This document shows, piece after piece, positions 43,780 to 53,069 of a DNA stretch of 64,000 nt. Position 1 is the first letter of the stretch; each line of letters starts with the position of its first letter. The position numbers and the translations under genes were made by a program. The notes beneath the pieces were generated by a model. That model had not been told where the DNA came from and did not search any database. It worked only from the letters and a program-made list of their open reading frames with translations. The DNA comes from DATGMS01 sp040905145. Its GTDB lineage: Bacteria; Bacteroidota; Bacteroidia; Cytophagales; Cyclobacteriaceae. The stretch is from the NCBI GenBank assembly GCA_040905145.1, contig JBBDSC010000197.1, forward strand, positions 20,483 through 84,482. Reading direction: 5' to 3'.

Positions 43780-44857
43780 AATACATTTACTTTACATAGA
43801 TGATGAAGACAATAATCTCAGCTCTTTTAAGGCCAGTTTAAGAAGGGATTTCAAGGTTTATACGGCAATAAATGGTGCTGAAGGGCTAAAAATGGCCCAG
43901 GAAATAGAATTTCACGTTGTCATTGCGGACCAGAGGATGCCGGGTATGACAGGGGTTGAATTTTTTGAAAAGTTGGTGAAGGTCAATCCGGACCCAATCA
44001 GGATATTGCTGACAGGCTACTCGGATATCGCCAGTGTGATTGATGCCATCAACAAAGGGGAAGTGTACCGTTTTATTGATAAGCCTTGGAATATTGAACA
44101 GATAAAACATTCCATTAACAATGCCGCCGATATATATTTTACCAGAAGGGATCTAAAAGAAAAAAATGAAAAGCTGAGAAAGGTAAATTCAGAAATGAAC
44201 AAGTTCGTCTATAGTTTGTCCCATGACTTGAGGGGACCTTTGATGAGTATTTCGGGAGTTTCAAAATTAGCAAAGACAGAGTTTAATGATCCGGTCGTCT
44301 TAGAGTATTTTGAGATGATAGATTTTGCTACCGTCAAACTGGATGATTTCATTTATAAAATGCTGGATTTTTACCGGTCAACTAAAATTGATAATAAAGT
44401 TGTACCCATTAATTTTGAAGATATTTTAGAAAAACAATTGACGGAATATAAGGTCAAAGGTCTATTTGACGATATCGATCTTGGTATACAGGTAGATCAA
44501 AAGGAAGATTTTTATTCCGATGATGCCAAAATAAGGGTCATCCTCAATAACCTGATAAGTAATGCCCATAAGTTTCAGAAGGAAGATGAGATCCATAAGA
44601 AAATTGATCTTGCCATATTGGTCAGCAATGGTGTCACTTTGATCAAAATTACAGATAATGGCATTGGTATAGAAGAAAAGCATCAAAAGGACGTTTTTAA
44701 TCTTTTTCACCGTGCAACACAAAAGAATGTCGGTTCCGGATTAGGATTATATATGGTCAAAGAATCTGTGAATCAGATAAATGGGAAAATAGAGCTGAAA
44801 TCAAAGATCAATGAAGGAACGGTCATTGAAGTTCTACTACCGAGCTTAAAAGAATAA
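43769..44857 (+). CDS. Receiver-histidine kinase hybrid
   Basis: 362 residues: N-terminal RpfG-type receiver (1-120; DD11-12, Asp54 in IADQRMPGMTGV, LLTGYSD, FIDKPWN), a short coiled coil (130-145), HisKA with His152 (YSLSHDLRGPLMSISG) and HATPase_c with NNLISNAHKF, DNGIGIE and GSGLGLYM. No TM segments, so soluble. It can accept phosphate from the kinase encoded just upstream (11-nt overlap) and pass it on; the lone receiver at 39137 is a paralogue of its receiver. No DNA-binding output is encoded nearby. Confidence 0.92.
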   Translation: MKDKIHLLYIDDEDNNLSSFKASLRRDFKVYTAINGAEGLKMAQEIEFHVVIADQRMPGMTGVEFFEKLVKVNPDPIRILLTGYSDIASVIDAINKGEVYRFIDKPWNIEQIKHSINNAADIYFTRRDLKEKNEKLRKVNSEMNKFVYSLSHDLRGPLMSISGVSKLAKTEFNDPVVLEYFEMIDFATVKLDDFIYKMLDFYRSTKIDNKVVPINFEDILEKQLTEYKVKGLFDDIDLGIQVDQKEDFYSDDAKIRVILNNLISNAHKFQKEDEIHKKIDLAILVSNGVTLIKITDNGIGIEEKHQKDVFNLFHRATQKNVGSGLGLYMVKESVNQINGKIELKSKINEGTVIEVLLPSLKE

Positions 44858-44858
44858 T

Positions 44859-44892
44859 GGAATGATGGAGTGCTTTTTCTTTCCATCCTTCC
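44859..44892. terminator. Bidirectional terminator-like hairpin
   Basis: GGAATGATGGA and TCCATCCTTCC pair with one mismatch, loop contains TTTTTCT. Lies between convergent genes. Confidence 0.4.
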
Positions 44893-44903
44893 ACAATTCT
44901 ACC

Positions 44904-45611
44904 CTAAGGCTCAAAGACAAAAGTCACCAATATCCTGTCGGAGATTTTTTGTTCTTCCGGCATAAATATAGGATCTTCCCTGGCTTCTGTCGTCCTATCG
45001 TACATCATGGCACTGGCCCTCATTTGAAAAGAACGGTTGATGGCCTCTTCCGAGACATATTGAACTTTGTGTACGGTGGTGTTTTTTAAATCCATTATCT
45101 CCGAGATTTTTCCGGCCTTGGAAAGAGCATCTTTAAGTGCGGATTCGAGCAATTGATCTTTATAGCTTTTCTCCATTTCCTTGGAGATATCAAAATTAAC
45201 ATGGACCGATTGGTCACCTATTTTATTGATCAATTCCACTGCTTTTGCCAACTCTTTTTCAATGCTTTTAATTTTAATTTTTAGATTTTGGGAGGCAACA
45301 TATCCACTGTCTTTGGACGTGCCTTTTTGATAGATTCTGTTTACGTTGACGTAGTAATTATTGGCCGTTAGATCGTAGGTAAGGTCCGATTGTTGGAATG
45401 CGTCAGCAATTCTTTTGGAGGCTGCATTTAAGTCCTTGGTAGCTTCGGCTACAGTCATTGCTTTCTTCTGAACAGTAATGTCAATTAAGGCCTCATCGGG
45501 TATGATCATCATTTCACTGTTTCCCTCTACTTCTATGGTTCGTAGTGTTTGGGCCTGAGCTAGGTGTAAAAATGCCAGTAAGCCAAAGGTAACTAAGATT
45601 GTCTTTTTCAT
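44904..45611 (-). CDS. SIMPL domain (DUF541) exported protein
   Basis: 235 residues: signal peptide (1-20), then a SIMPL domain with TIEVEGNSEMMIIPDEALIDITVQ, repeated helical segments (AEATKDLNAASKRIADAFQQS) and the late ALSKAGKISEIMDLKN. Periplasmic or outer membrane, in families linked to stress and signalling, biochemical role unknown. Single gene, convergent with the kinase operon. Confidence 0.88.
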   Translation of the reverse strand: MKKTILVTFGLLAFLHLAQAQTLRTIEVEGNSEMMIIPDEALIDITVQKKAMTVAEATKDLNAASKRIADAFQQSDLTYDLTANNYYVNVNRIYQKGTSKDSGYVASQNLKIKIKSIEKELAKAVELINKIGDQSVHVNFDISKEMEKSYKDQLLESALKDALSKAGKISEIMDLKNTTVHKVQYVSEEAINRSFQMRASAMMYDRTTEAREDPIFMPEEQKISDRILVTFVFEP

Positions 45612-45888
45612 ATTTATGTATTTTGAATTTTAAAGGATACGACTTGTCCCGCCGAAGCGGGGTAGACATTTATATTTTTTATAGTTTCTGATTTTCTTAA
45701 CCCCAGGTATACGGGGACTGCACATCTTTATGGATAGAATGATAAAAGTCCTAGGAAGTATATTAATGGATTGATTTTTTCAAACTTGGCGGTTGAATGT
45801 AATAAACGATTGATATTTGCCAGGACGTCAAATCTTAAGCCAGTGTTTCACTTCAGCGGAAAAATAAAACGATATCCTCACCTATAAC
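45612..45888. other. Intergenic region with two small GC-rich hairpins
   Basis: Between the divergent SIMPL and pyrophosphatase genes. At 45645-45662 CCCGC and GCGGG flank CGAA; on the minus strand this is a TTCG-tetraloop hairpin that would lie in the SIMPL mRNA leader. A second (CCCCAGGTATACGGGG) lies at about 45700-45715. No gene seen. Confidence 0.45.
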
Positions 45889-45920
45889 TTTGTTAACTTC
45901 GTGAAATGCCCGTAATTTGC
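45889..45920 (+). promoter_or_regulatory. Promoter of the pyrophosphatase gene
   Basis: TTTG at 45889-45892, 20 nt, then TAATTTGC at 45913-45920, a near match to the TTTG/TAnnTTTG promoter. It lies inside the longest open frame and so excludes the ATG at 45906 as the start. Confidence 0.5.
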
Positions 45921-45956
45921 GCTCCGAAAAAAACCAACATTAAAATTATTTTTGAT

Positions 45957-46499
45957 ATGATAAATCCATGGCATGATGTGGGAATAGGTGACAATTCCCC
46001 GGAGTTTGTTACAGGTATTATAGAAATTCCGAAAGGAAGTAAAGGCAAGTATGAACTGGACAAAAGAAGTGGTATGTTGATGCTCGATAGAGTATTGTTC
46101 TCAGCGGTTCATTATCCTGCAAACTATGGTTTTATACCACAAACATTCTGTGAAGACAATGACCCTCTTGATATCCTCATTATCTCGCAGATAGACATTC
46201 CTTCCATGACTTTGGTAAATGCTAAAGTGATTGGGGTAATGAGAATGATTGATGGGGGTGAAGCCGATGATAAAATCATTGCTGTGGCGGCAGATGATCA
46301 GTCGGTCAATTATATCAATGATATTGATGAACTCCCTCCTCATTTGATGAAAGAAACACACCGTTTCTTTGAAGATTATAAAAAGTTGGAGAACAAAGAA
46401 GTAAAAGTAGAGGACTTTCTTGGAAAAGAAGATGCTATGCGGATAATTAATGAAGCGGTAGACCTTTATAACAAAGATTTCGGTTCCAAATCAAAGTAA
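45957..46499 (+). CDS. ppa: Inorganic pyrophosphatase
   Basis: Soluble family I pyrophosphatase, about 180 residues from ATG 45957 (MINPWHDVGIG). Metal/pyrophosphate motifs: EIPKGSKGKYELDK, HYPANYGFIPQTFCEDNDPLDILI (signature with the catalytic aspartates) and MIDGGEADDKIIAV. Hydrolyses PPi made by biosynthesis. A longer frame starts at 45906, but the promoter and the family N-terminus support 45957. Confidence 0.94.
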   Translation: MINPWHDVGIGDNSPEFVTGIIEIPKGSKGKYELDKRSGMLMLDRVLFSAVHYPANYGFIPQTFCEDNDPLDILIISQIDIPSMTLVNAKVIGVMRMIDGGEADDKIIAVAADDQSVNYINDIDELPPHLMKETHRFFEDYKKLENKEVKVEDFLGKEDAMRIINEAVDLYNKDFGSKSK

Positions 46500-46518
46500 C
46501 TCTTTGAAATGATGATTC

Positions 46519-46596
46519 CTCTATCATTTTGATATGTAGCCTGGGTTTTTCCGAAGCGTAAAAGTACTAAGTATGAGGTACAAAGCCTTCTTCCGA
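46519..46596 (+). repeat. Dispersed intergenic repeat, copy 1
   Basis: About 78 nt starting CTCTATCATTTTGATAT and containing AAGTACTAAGTATGAGGTAC, ending in CTTCTTCCGA. An inverted copy with about 80 percent identity lies at 52863-52948. Located between the ppa and valS 3' ends; the sequence to 46690 is compositionally similar low-complexity C/T-rich DNA. Confidence 0.7.
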
Positions 46597-46697
46597 CTTC
46601 GGTCTCCCTCTCCCTTCGTCTCTTCGTCCCTGACATGTCACTTGCTTCGGACTTCCGACTCCATGTTCCTAGGTCATGCCTCTCCAAGGTTTTTGAA

Positions 46698-49331
46698 TCA
46701 TCCCAGTTTGGCCAGACTTTCTTCCAAGGCGTTGATTTTACCTTGTGCATCGGCCATTTTCTTTTTTTCAGCTGCTACTACCGCTGCAGGGGCATTGTTT
46801 ACAAAGCGCTCATTGCTTAATTTTTTGTTTACTGAGGCCAAGAATCCCTTGGTATATTCGATTTCCTTGAGAAGGGTCTCCTTTTCTTTTTCCAGATCCA
46901 CTTGATCCCCGGCAGGAATAAAAAATTCATCTGATTTTACCACAAAACTTATGGCATTGTCTACATTTTGATCAAAAGATAAAGAGTTAAGGTTGGCCAA
47001 TTTCTTGAGCACAGGCTCAAAGGACTGGTATATCCCTGGACAAGTAGTGTGGATGGTCAGTTCAAAAGCTTCTTTCGGGGAAATTCCTTTAGAAGCCCGG
47101 ATATTCCTGATTTGGGATACCACCTCAAAAATGTGTTGGGCATCTTTGATGATTTTTTCGTCATAGGATCGGGCTTTCGGCCATTGGGAAACAATTAAAG
47201 CCTCGCTCACTTCCCTGTCTTTGATTTCATGCCAAAGTTCTTCCGTGATAAAGGGCATAAAGGGGTGCAACAGCTTTAGGATACCTTCGAGAAAACCAAT
47301 GGTTTTGTTGTACGTTTCCTGGTCAATGGGATGCTGGTAAGGCGGCTTGACCATTTCCAAATACCAGGAACAGAAATCATCCCACACCAATTTATAAGTA
47401 CTCATCAAGGCATCGGATATTCTGAATTTGCTGAAATGATCTTCAATTTCAACCAATGACTGGTTATATTTGTGTTCAAACCATTCCATAGCGGCCCGGT
47501 TATCCCCTGCGGATAGGTTTGCATCAATTTCCCAGCCTTTGATCAACCTGAAGGCATTCCAGATTTTATTGGCAAAATTTCTGCCCTGTTCCACCAGCTT
47601 TAGATCAAATGGCAGGTCATTTCCCGCAGGGGAACTGAAAAGCATTCCGGTTCTTACCCCATCGGCACCATAGATTTTGATGAGCTCCAAAGGGTCAGGG
47701 GAATTCCCCAGGGATTTGGACATCTTCCTTCCTAGCTTGTCACGGACAATGCCTGTCAGATAGACATTTCGGAAGGGTTTTTCCCCGGTATATTCATATC
47801 CGGCAATGATCATTCTGGCTACCCAAAAAAACAGGATTTCCGGGGCAGTGACCAGATCATTGGTTGGGTAATAGTATTTCAAGTCCTCCTTCTTTTCTCC
47901 AGTAGTGAAGAATTCAGGGTCAAAAACAGAAATCGGCCACAACCAGGCAGAAAACCAGGTATCCAACACATCTTCATCCTGTGTTAATTCCGATGGGAGG
48001 AAGGTGGCATTGAACTTTTCGTTGGCAATTTCCAAAGCCTCCTCTTGTGTTTTAGCCACCACATACTCCCCATTGGGCAGGTAAAAAGCAGGGATCTGAT
48101 GTCCCCACCAAAGCTGTCGTGAAATACACCAATCCCGTACGTTTTCCATCCAGCTTCTGTACATGTTCTTGAATTTTGGGGGATACAACTGTACGACATT
48201 ATCCATTACTGCCTTAAGGGCCGGTTGGGTAATTGTCTCCATATTTAAAAACCATTGGAGGGAAAGCTTGGGCTCTATGACTGCATCCGTCCTCTCGGAA
48301 TGGCCTATATTGGATTGGTATTCCTCTTCCTTCACCAATTGATCAGCCTTTTTCAGCAGCTTCGTTATTTTTTTCCGGGCAATAAACCGGTCTTCCCCAA
48401 TGAGTATTTCTGCTTTTTCATTGAGTGTACCGTCTTCATTGATGATATCAATCACAGGTAATTGATGCCTTAAACCTATTTCATAGTCATTGATATCATG
48501 GGCTGGGGTGATCTTGAGACAACCCGTACCAAACTCCATGTCCACATAATCATCTTCCAGGATAGGAATGGCACGGTTGATCAGTGGGATAATGGCTTTT
48601 TCCCCCTTTAAATGGGCAAAACGGGCATCGTTGGGATTGATGCATATGGCCACATCAGCCATAATGGTCTCCGGCCGTGTAGTCGCAATAGTTAAAAATT
48701 CATTTTCATTGCCTTCAATTTTATAGTTAATATAGTAAAGTTTAGAGTTGACTTCTTTAAAAATCACTTCATCATCTGACAGTGCCGTCCTCCCCAGGGG
48801 ATCCCAGTTTACCATCCGGATTCCCCGGTAAATTTTTCCTTTTTTGTGAAGATCAACGAAAACACTGGTGACTGCATCACTCATATCGGCATCCATAGTG
48901 AACCTGGTTCTGTCCCAATCACAGGACGCTCCCAATTTTTTTAACTGCTCCAGAATAATGCCCCCATACTTTTCTTTCCATTCCCGGGCATAGGCCAAAA
49001 ATTCCTCCCGGGTAATTGATTTTTTGTCTATTCCTTTTGCTTTAAGCATCCCTACTACCTTGGCTTCTGTGGCAATAGAAGCATGATCGGTACCCGGAAC
49101 CCAACAGGCATTTTTGCCTTCCATCCGGGCTTTTCTGATCAATACATCCTGAATGGTATTGTTGAGCATGTGTCCCATATGTAGGACGCCCGTCACATTG
49201 GGAGGAGGAATGACAATGGTGTATGGTTCTTTGCGATGGTTTACTGTGGAAGCAAACATTTTTTCTTCCAGCCAGAATTTGTACCATTTCGATTCCGTTT
49301 CCGTTGGATCATATTTTGTGGATAATGACAT
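46698..49331 (-). CDS. valS: Valine--tRNA ligase
   Basis: 877 residues, class I synthetase: HIGH-type motif NVTGVLHMGHML (about 44-55), large editing domain with TTRPETIMADVAI and TPAHDINDYE, KMSKS in GRKMSKSLGNSPDP, anticodon-binding domain, and the ValS-type C-terminal coiled coil (LEKEKETLLKEIEYTKGFLASVNKKL). Complete. A -7 promoter element lies just upstream. Confidence 0.97.
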   Translation of the reverse strand: MSLSTKYDPTETESKWYKFWLEEKMFASTVNHRKEPYTIVIPPPNVTGVLHMGHMLNNTIQDVLIRKARMEGKNACWVPGTDHASIATEAKVVGMLKAKGIDKKSITREEFLAYAREWKEKYGGIILEQLKKLGASCDWDRTRFTMDADMSDAVTSVFVDLHKKGKIYRGIRMVNWDPLGRTALSDDEVIFKEVNSKLYYINYKIEGNENEFLTIATTRPETIMADVAICINPNDARFAHLKGEKAIIPLINRAIPILEDDYVDMEFGTGCLKITPAHDINDYEIGLRHQLPVIDIINEDGTLNEKAEILIGEDRFIARKKITKLLKKADQLVKEEEYQSNIGHSERTDAVIEPKLSLQWFLNMETITQPALKAVMDNVVQLYPPKFKNMYRSWMENVRDWCISRQLWWGHQIPAFYLPNGEYVVAKTQEEALEIANEKFNATFLPSELTQDEDVLDTWFSAWLWPISVFDPEFFTTGEKKEDLKYYYPTNDLVTAPEILFFWVARMIIAGYEYTGEKPFRNVYLTGIVRDKLGRKMSKSLGNSPDPLELIKIYGADGVRTGMLFSSPAGNDLPFDLKLVEQGRNFANKIWNAFRLIKGWEIDANLSAGDNRAAMEWFEHKYNQSLVEIEDHFSKFRISDALMSTYKLVWDDFCSWYLEMVKPPYQHPIDQETYNKTIGFLEGILKLLHPFMPFITEELWHEIKDREVSEALIVSQWPKARSYDEKIIKDAQHIFEVVSQIRNIRASKGISPKEAFELTIHTTCPGIYQSFEPVLKKLANLNSLSFDQNVDNAISFVVKSDEFFIPAGDQVDLEKEKETLLKEIEYTKGFLASVNKKLSNERFVNNAPAAVVAAEKKKMADAQGKINALEESLAKLG

Positions 49332-49362
49332 AATTGCTTTTGAGGATTAGAAACTTAGGGCG

Positions 49363-49370
49363 CAAAATTA
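49363..49370 (-). promoter_or_regulatory. -7 promoter element of valS
   Basis: On the minus strand TAATTTTG matches TAnnTTTG exactly, about 32 nt upstream of the valS ATG. No good -33 match. Confidence 0.45.
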
Positions 49371-49495
49371 ATATAAATATCTTTGAAGGCATTAAAAATG
49401 CTGTTTTTAGTCCCTTTTTTTAATGTACTATTTGTGTTTCATGTTCAGTTTATTGCGTATAAACCAATCAGACGTTATTTTCAAATAACCTCACG

Positions 49496-50299
49496 ATGAA
49501 AAAAAACCTTATGTTCATACTGACTATTTTGCTGGCCCTTTACTTACTGATTTGTGGATTGTTTTTTTTCTTTCAAGAACAGTTTCTTTTCTTTCCGGAG
49601 AAGCTGGATAAAAATCACCAATTTAGTTTTGGCCAAAAATTTGAAGAAATAAATGTCACGATGAAGGACGGGATTTCCCTTCATGGTCTTTTATTCAAGG
49701 CAGACAGTTCTAAGGGACTTATTTTTTATCTACACGGCAATGCAGGTTCCTTACGGCTTTGGGGAGAAGTGGCGAAAACCTATACAGACCTGAATTACGA
49801 TGTGTTCGTACTGGACTATAGAGGTTATGGAAAAAGCGAAGGAGCCATTACTGGACAGGGACAGCTGTTCAGTGATATACAGACGGTGTATGATGAACTG
49901 AAGAAAAGATATTCCGAAGACAAAATTATAGTTTTAGGTTATTCAATCGGGACAGGCCCTGCTTCAAAAATAGCGGCCATAAACGGTCCTAAATTACTCA
50001 TTTTACAGGCACCTTTTTATAATTTAAAAGATTTGATCAGGAATATCTTTCCCATTATCCCGCCTTTTGTATTAAAATATAAGATGGAGACCAACAAATA
50101 CATTAAAGACTGTACCATGCCTGTTGTTATTTTTCACGGTAATCAGGACGAAGTAATTTATCATGGCTCATCCATAAAACTAAAAGAACATTTCAAAGAA
50201 CAGGACTCTTTAATCTTTCTAAACCGACAGGGACATAACGGAATGACCGATAACGAAGATTATAAATCCGCCCTGCAAGGAATATTGGAAATGAGATAA
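49496..50299 (+). CDS. Membrane-anchored alpha/beta hydrolase
   Basis: 267 residues: N-terminal membrane anchor (about 5-27) and an alpha/beta hydrolase fold with oxyanion region YLHGNAGSLRLWG, nucleophile in GYSIGTGP, acid in GNQDEVI and catalytic His in RQGHNGM. Closest pattern is the YfhR/Bem46-like family (serine peptidase or esterase). Substrate unknown. Single gene. Confidence 0.85.
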   Translation: MKKNLMFILTILLALYLLICGLFFFFQEQFLFFPEKLDKNHQFSFGQKFEEINVTMKDGISLHGLLFKADSSKGLIFYLHGNAGSLRLWGEVAKTYTDLNYDVFVLDYRGYGKSEGAITGQGQLFSDIQTVYDELKKRYSEDKIIVLGYSIGTGPASKIAAINGPKLLILQAPFYNLKDLIRNIFPIIPPFVLKYKMETNKYIKDCTMPVVIFHGNQDEVIYHGSSIKLKEHFKEQDSLIFLNRQGHNGMTDNEDYKSALQGILEMR

Positions 50300-50354
50300 T
50301 GATAAATTTTATAAAAGGCAGAGGCGCAATATATTGAGATGAGATAGATCATCT

Positions 50355-50834
50355 CTACTGGATCAAATTAAAAAATTCCTTTTGTGTCAGGATAATCTCT
50401 TTGTCATCGTTAAACGTTTGGTGGGTACTGGTATTTAAGGTGATGTTCCCTAAGGTGAGCTTTTCGTGTTCTCCGGTTTTGGGTCTTAGCTGCACCTTGA
50501 TCCTTTCGACCAGCTCATCAAAATTAAAGGGCTTTTTTAAATAATCATTGGCTCCGGACTGAAGCCCAAAGATGGTGTCCTGCACCGTATCCTTTGCTGT
50601 AAGGAAAATGATGGGAATATCGGTAAACCTTTTCCTGAACTGACGGCATATTTCTATACCACTGATGCCCGGTAGCATCCAATCCAACAATAGAAGATCA
50701 TAATCACCCTAAAGTGCCCTTTGAAGCCCTTCCACACCTTCATCCATGATGTCCACGGTATACGCCTCTTCTTCCAGCCCCTGTTTGATAAAATTGGCAA
50801 TCCCCGGTTCATCTTCTACTAACAATATTCTCAT
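50355..50834 (-). pseudogene. Broken OmpR-family response regulator
   Basis: From ATG 50834 the frame reads MRILLVEDEPGIANFIKQGL to GLQRAL, then an in-frame TAG at about 50710, then in the same frame GDYDLLLLDWMLPGISG (phosphoacceptor Asp), IIFLTAKD, NDYLKKPFNFDEL, and the start of the winged helix LTQKEFFNLIQ followed by a stop. So there is a nonsense codon in the receiver and the DNA-binding domain is cut after about 25 residues. No partner kinase is adjacent. A remnant of a two-component system. Confidence 0.85.
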
Positions 50835-51065
50835 GATCACATCTGGTAACTGAATCGCAACCTGAAAAGTCAAATGGGTTAATAACAGCAAAATAAAGAA
50901 AAATACTTGCGAAAACCGCAGAAAACCTATTTTTTCCGGCCTTTGCATGAAAAATTCTGAATCATTAAAGCAATGCGTACAGCGTAAAAAAAGTCCCTTA
51001 CCCGGAAAAAAAATGGAGAGTGAATCCGAAGAAACACCCTCCATCAACCACCAACCACAAAAAAA

Positions 51066-51893
51066 TCAGGCAATAAAAGGTGTTACGATAGCCAGCACTG
51101 CTTCAGCTGTCAGGGGTTCATCGAATGATTCCGTTGCAGCATTGACAGATAATTTACCCTCCACTCCGTTCAATTGTGCAATATCTACCCCTGCCTGGGT
51201 TTGGTTTTCCTCACCAGCATAAATGGCATCTACTACGGCTCCAATTCCCGTATCATTTGCTCCTGTGATCCAGGGCTTAAGTTCTGAAGTTACTCCGCCC
51301 CTTGCCCTTCTCATCTGTCTTAAGTGAGCAGCATGACGCGCTTCTACCGAATGGATGTTAAGTGCTGCGGTAAGGACATCTTTGTTACTGATAAGACCAC
51401 CTGCCTGGCCTTTGTATGCCCGTACCCCTGTGTCTTCAAAAACTTGTGCCAAGGCTAAAAAGGTGTCATAATTGGAAAAGACATCTCCAAAAGCACCACC
51501 TGCTGTGAAATCGAATGTTGGCTTTGAAACGGCATCTGATCCAAGAGCCGTTTTCAAGAAATCAACATGTTGGTTTTCATGATCACGGATGGTTGTCATC
51601 GCGTTTAATGCCGGTCCACTGGGAATAAGTCCACTGGCGGCAACTCCTTTGGTGTAAAATTCCGCTTCCAGATACTCTAAGGTTAAGGCAAAATTCAGGA
51701 TCTCTTTTACGCTTCCAGGTGCTTGTCCATATGCTTTATTAAAAAAGCTGCCCATGGCAAAGGGCAGTGCCGCAACGGCCACCTTGGAACCAAAACTAAA
51801 CATTCCCTTTATGGCAGCCCTACGAGGATTTAAGCGATCATGGGTTCCCTGCTCTACACTTTCAATTTCATTGATGATATTAAGTAAATTCAT
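51066..51893 (-). CDS. Ferritin-like domain protein
   Basis: 275 residues: a basic N-terminal region with a hydrophobic stretch (about 30-55, MFSFGSKVAVAALPFAMG) that may be an export signal, then a four-helix ferritin-like domain with iron-ligand-type motifs EYLEAEFYTKG, RDHENQHVDFLK, FEDTGVRAY and SVEARHAAHLRQMR. Pairs with the related gene just upstream (11 nt apart). Possible iron or oxidative stress role; biochemical function unknown. Confidence 0.82.
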   Translation of the reverse strand: MNLLNIINEIESVEQGTHDRLNPRRAAIKGMFSFGSKVAVAALPFAMGSFFNKAYGQAPGSVKEILNFALTLEYLEAEFYTKGVAASGLIPSGPALNAMTTIRDHENQHVDFLKTALGSDAVSKPTFDFTAGGAFGDVFSNYDTFLALAQVFEDTGVRAYKGQAGGLISNKDVLTAALNIHSVEARHAAHLRQMRRARGGVTSELKPWITGANDTGIGAVVDAIYAGEENQTQAGVDIAQLNGVEGKLSVNAATESFDEPLTAEAVLAIVTPFIA

Positions 51894-51904
51894 GTTTTTA
51901 AGGT

Positions 51905-52591
51905 TTAGTAGTTTGGTAGGTCTTTAACATTGACCGGTGTTTTAATATACATTGAAGCTATGCTTAGTACTTCACCTGGACTTCTGGATGTATCCAGACC
52001 ATTGGCGTCGACTACGGTATTATCAGCAAAAGAACCATTGCTTATTAAATCACGGATCAAGGCGGCATGCCTTGCTTCCACGGAGACTATTTTCCCGGCC
52101 AACGCCAGGTAGCCAACATCTTCTATTAGTCTACCAGCACCATTATAAGCCGACACCCCTAAGTCTTCAAAAGCTTTAGCTGTAGCCAAAACACTCTCTC
52201 TGCTCCCAAAATTTATGGTTGAGAAGTCCAGTTCCAGTTCCATTATGGCACTATCGCCAATAGCGGCTTTAAAAAATTCACGATGGGCAATCTCATGATC
52301 ACGGATGTCGTTTAAATATTGCATTTCCAGTGTGGAGATGTCACTATAAGGAGCCTCGGCCACTTTGGTATAAAAAGCCGCTTCCAATTGCTCTAAAGCA
52401 TAGGCATAATTTAGAATAGCAATGTCCTCAGTTCCAAAATATTCCCCTTCCTCATCAGTATCAGGGACTGGCATTTCATCCTCTTTACACCCGGTAACCA
52501 TTAAAGCGGTAATTGCCGCTCCAGCTCCGGCGTACCTTAAAAATGCACGTCTATTGACTTCTTTTTTTGGATTGTTCATAAGCTTTTTCAT
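51905..52591 (-). CDS. TAT-signal ferritin-like lipoprotein
   Basis: 228 residues with twin-arginine signal VNRRAFLRYAGAGAAITALMV and lipobox VTGC, then a ferritin-like domain (EQLEAAFYTKVAEA, RDHEIAHREFFKAAIG, FEDLGVSAYNGAG, SVEARHAALIRDL). It is a paralogue of the next gene. ATG at 52591 or the in-frame ATG 12 nt later could be the start. The operon is divergent from the sigma/anti-sigma pair at 53070, which may regulate it (inference). Confidence 0.87.
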   Translation of the reverse strand: MKKLMNNPKKEVNRRAFLRYAGAGAAITALMVTGCKEDEMPVPDTDEEGEYFGTEDIAILNYAYALEQLEAAFYTKVAEAPYSDISTLEMQYLNDIRDHEIAHREFFKAAIGDSAIMELELDFSTINFGSRESVLATAKAFEDLGVSAYNGAGRLIEDVGYLALAGKIVSVEARHAALIRDLISNGSFADNTVVDANGLDTSRSPGEVLSIASMYIKTPVNVKDLPNY

Positions 52592-53069
52592 TTTTTACAG
52601 TTTAATTTTTGTTGGTTTAAACCATATACGAGATCAAATGAACATCTGGATTTTAGATTATGAAAAAATCCTCTAATCAACAATTATCGTAGATGAAGGA
52701 GACGGAAATCCGGAGATGGAAGAAAGGCAGGGTAAGGAAAAAATTGGAACTACAGTGTGTTTTGTAATCAGAAATCAGTGGTAAGCGATCACCGATATCC
52801 ATAAACCAGGTAGCCTGGTAACCATGGGAAGATATTACAGATTGGATGGCCGGAGAACGAAATCGGAAGAAGTCTTTGTACTTTGTACCTCGTACTTAGT
52901 ACTCCTCCGCTTCAGAAGACCCAGACCATAAATATCAAAATGATAGAGAAAGTATCCATTAAATTCTGGACGTGACACGGGACTCCGACTTACTTTATAT
53001 TTAATATCACTAAATAATGGTAGAACCATAAATTAATTTTTCTATATTCGTTTTTGATTAACTTATCCA
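52592..53069. other. Intergenic region containing the inverted copy of the dispersed repeat
   Basis: Between the divergent ferritin-like and sigma factor genes. Holds the repeat at 52863-52948 and low-complexity purine-rich DNA at 52690-52740. No gene recognised. Confidence 0.5.
52863..52948 (-). repeat. Dispersed intergenic repeat, copy 2 (inverted)
   Basis: The reverse complement begins CTCTATCATTTTGATAT, contains AGTACTAAGTACGAGGTAC and ends CTTCTTCCGA, matching the repeat at 46519-46596 with a few substitutions and an extra 6-nt GTACAA unit. Confidence 0.7.

Noticed and set aside
45906..45956. Longer pyrophosphatase start at 45906
   Set aside because: The probable -7 element lies inside this stretch, so it would not be transcribed.
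46573..46905. 110-codon plus-strand frame overlapping the valS 3' end
   Set aside because: It is antisense to the conserved ValS C-terminal coiled coil and partly low-complexity repeat DNA.
50709..51047. N-terminally extended response regulator start at 51047
   Set aside because: The extra 71 residues are unrelated to receivers; the receiver starts at the ATG at 50834.
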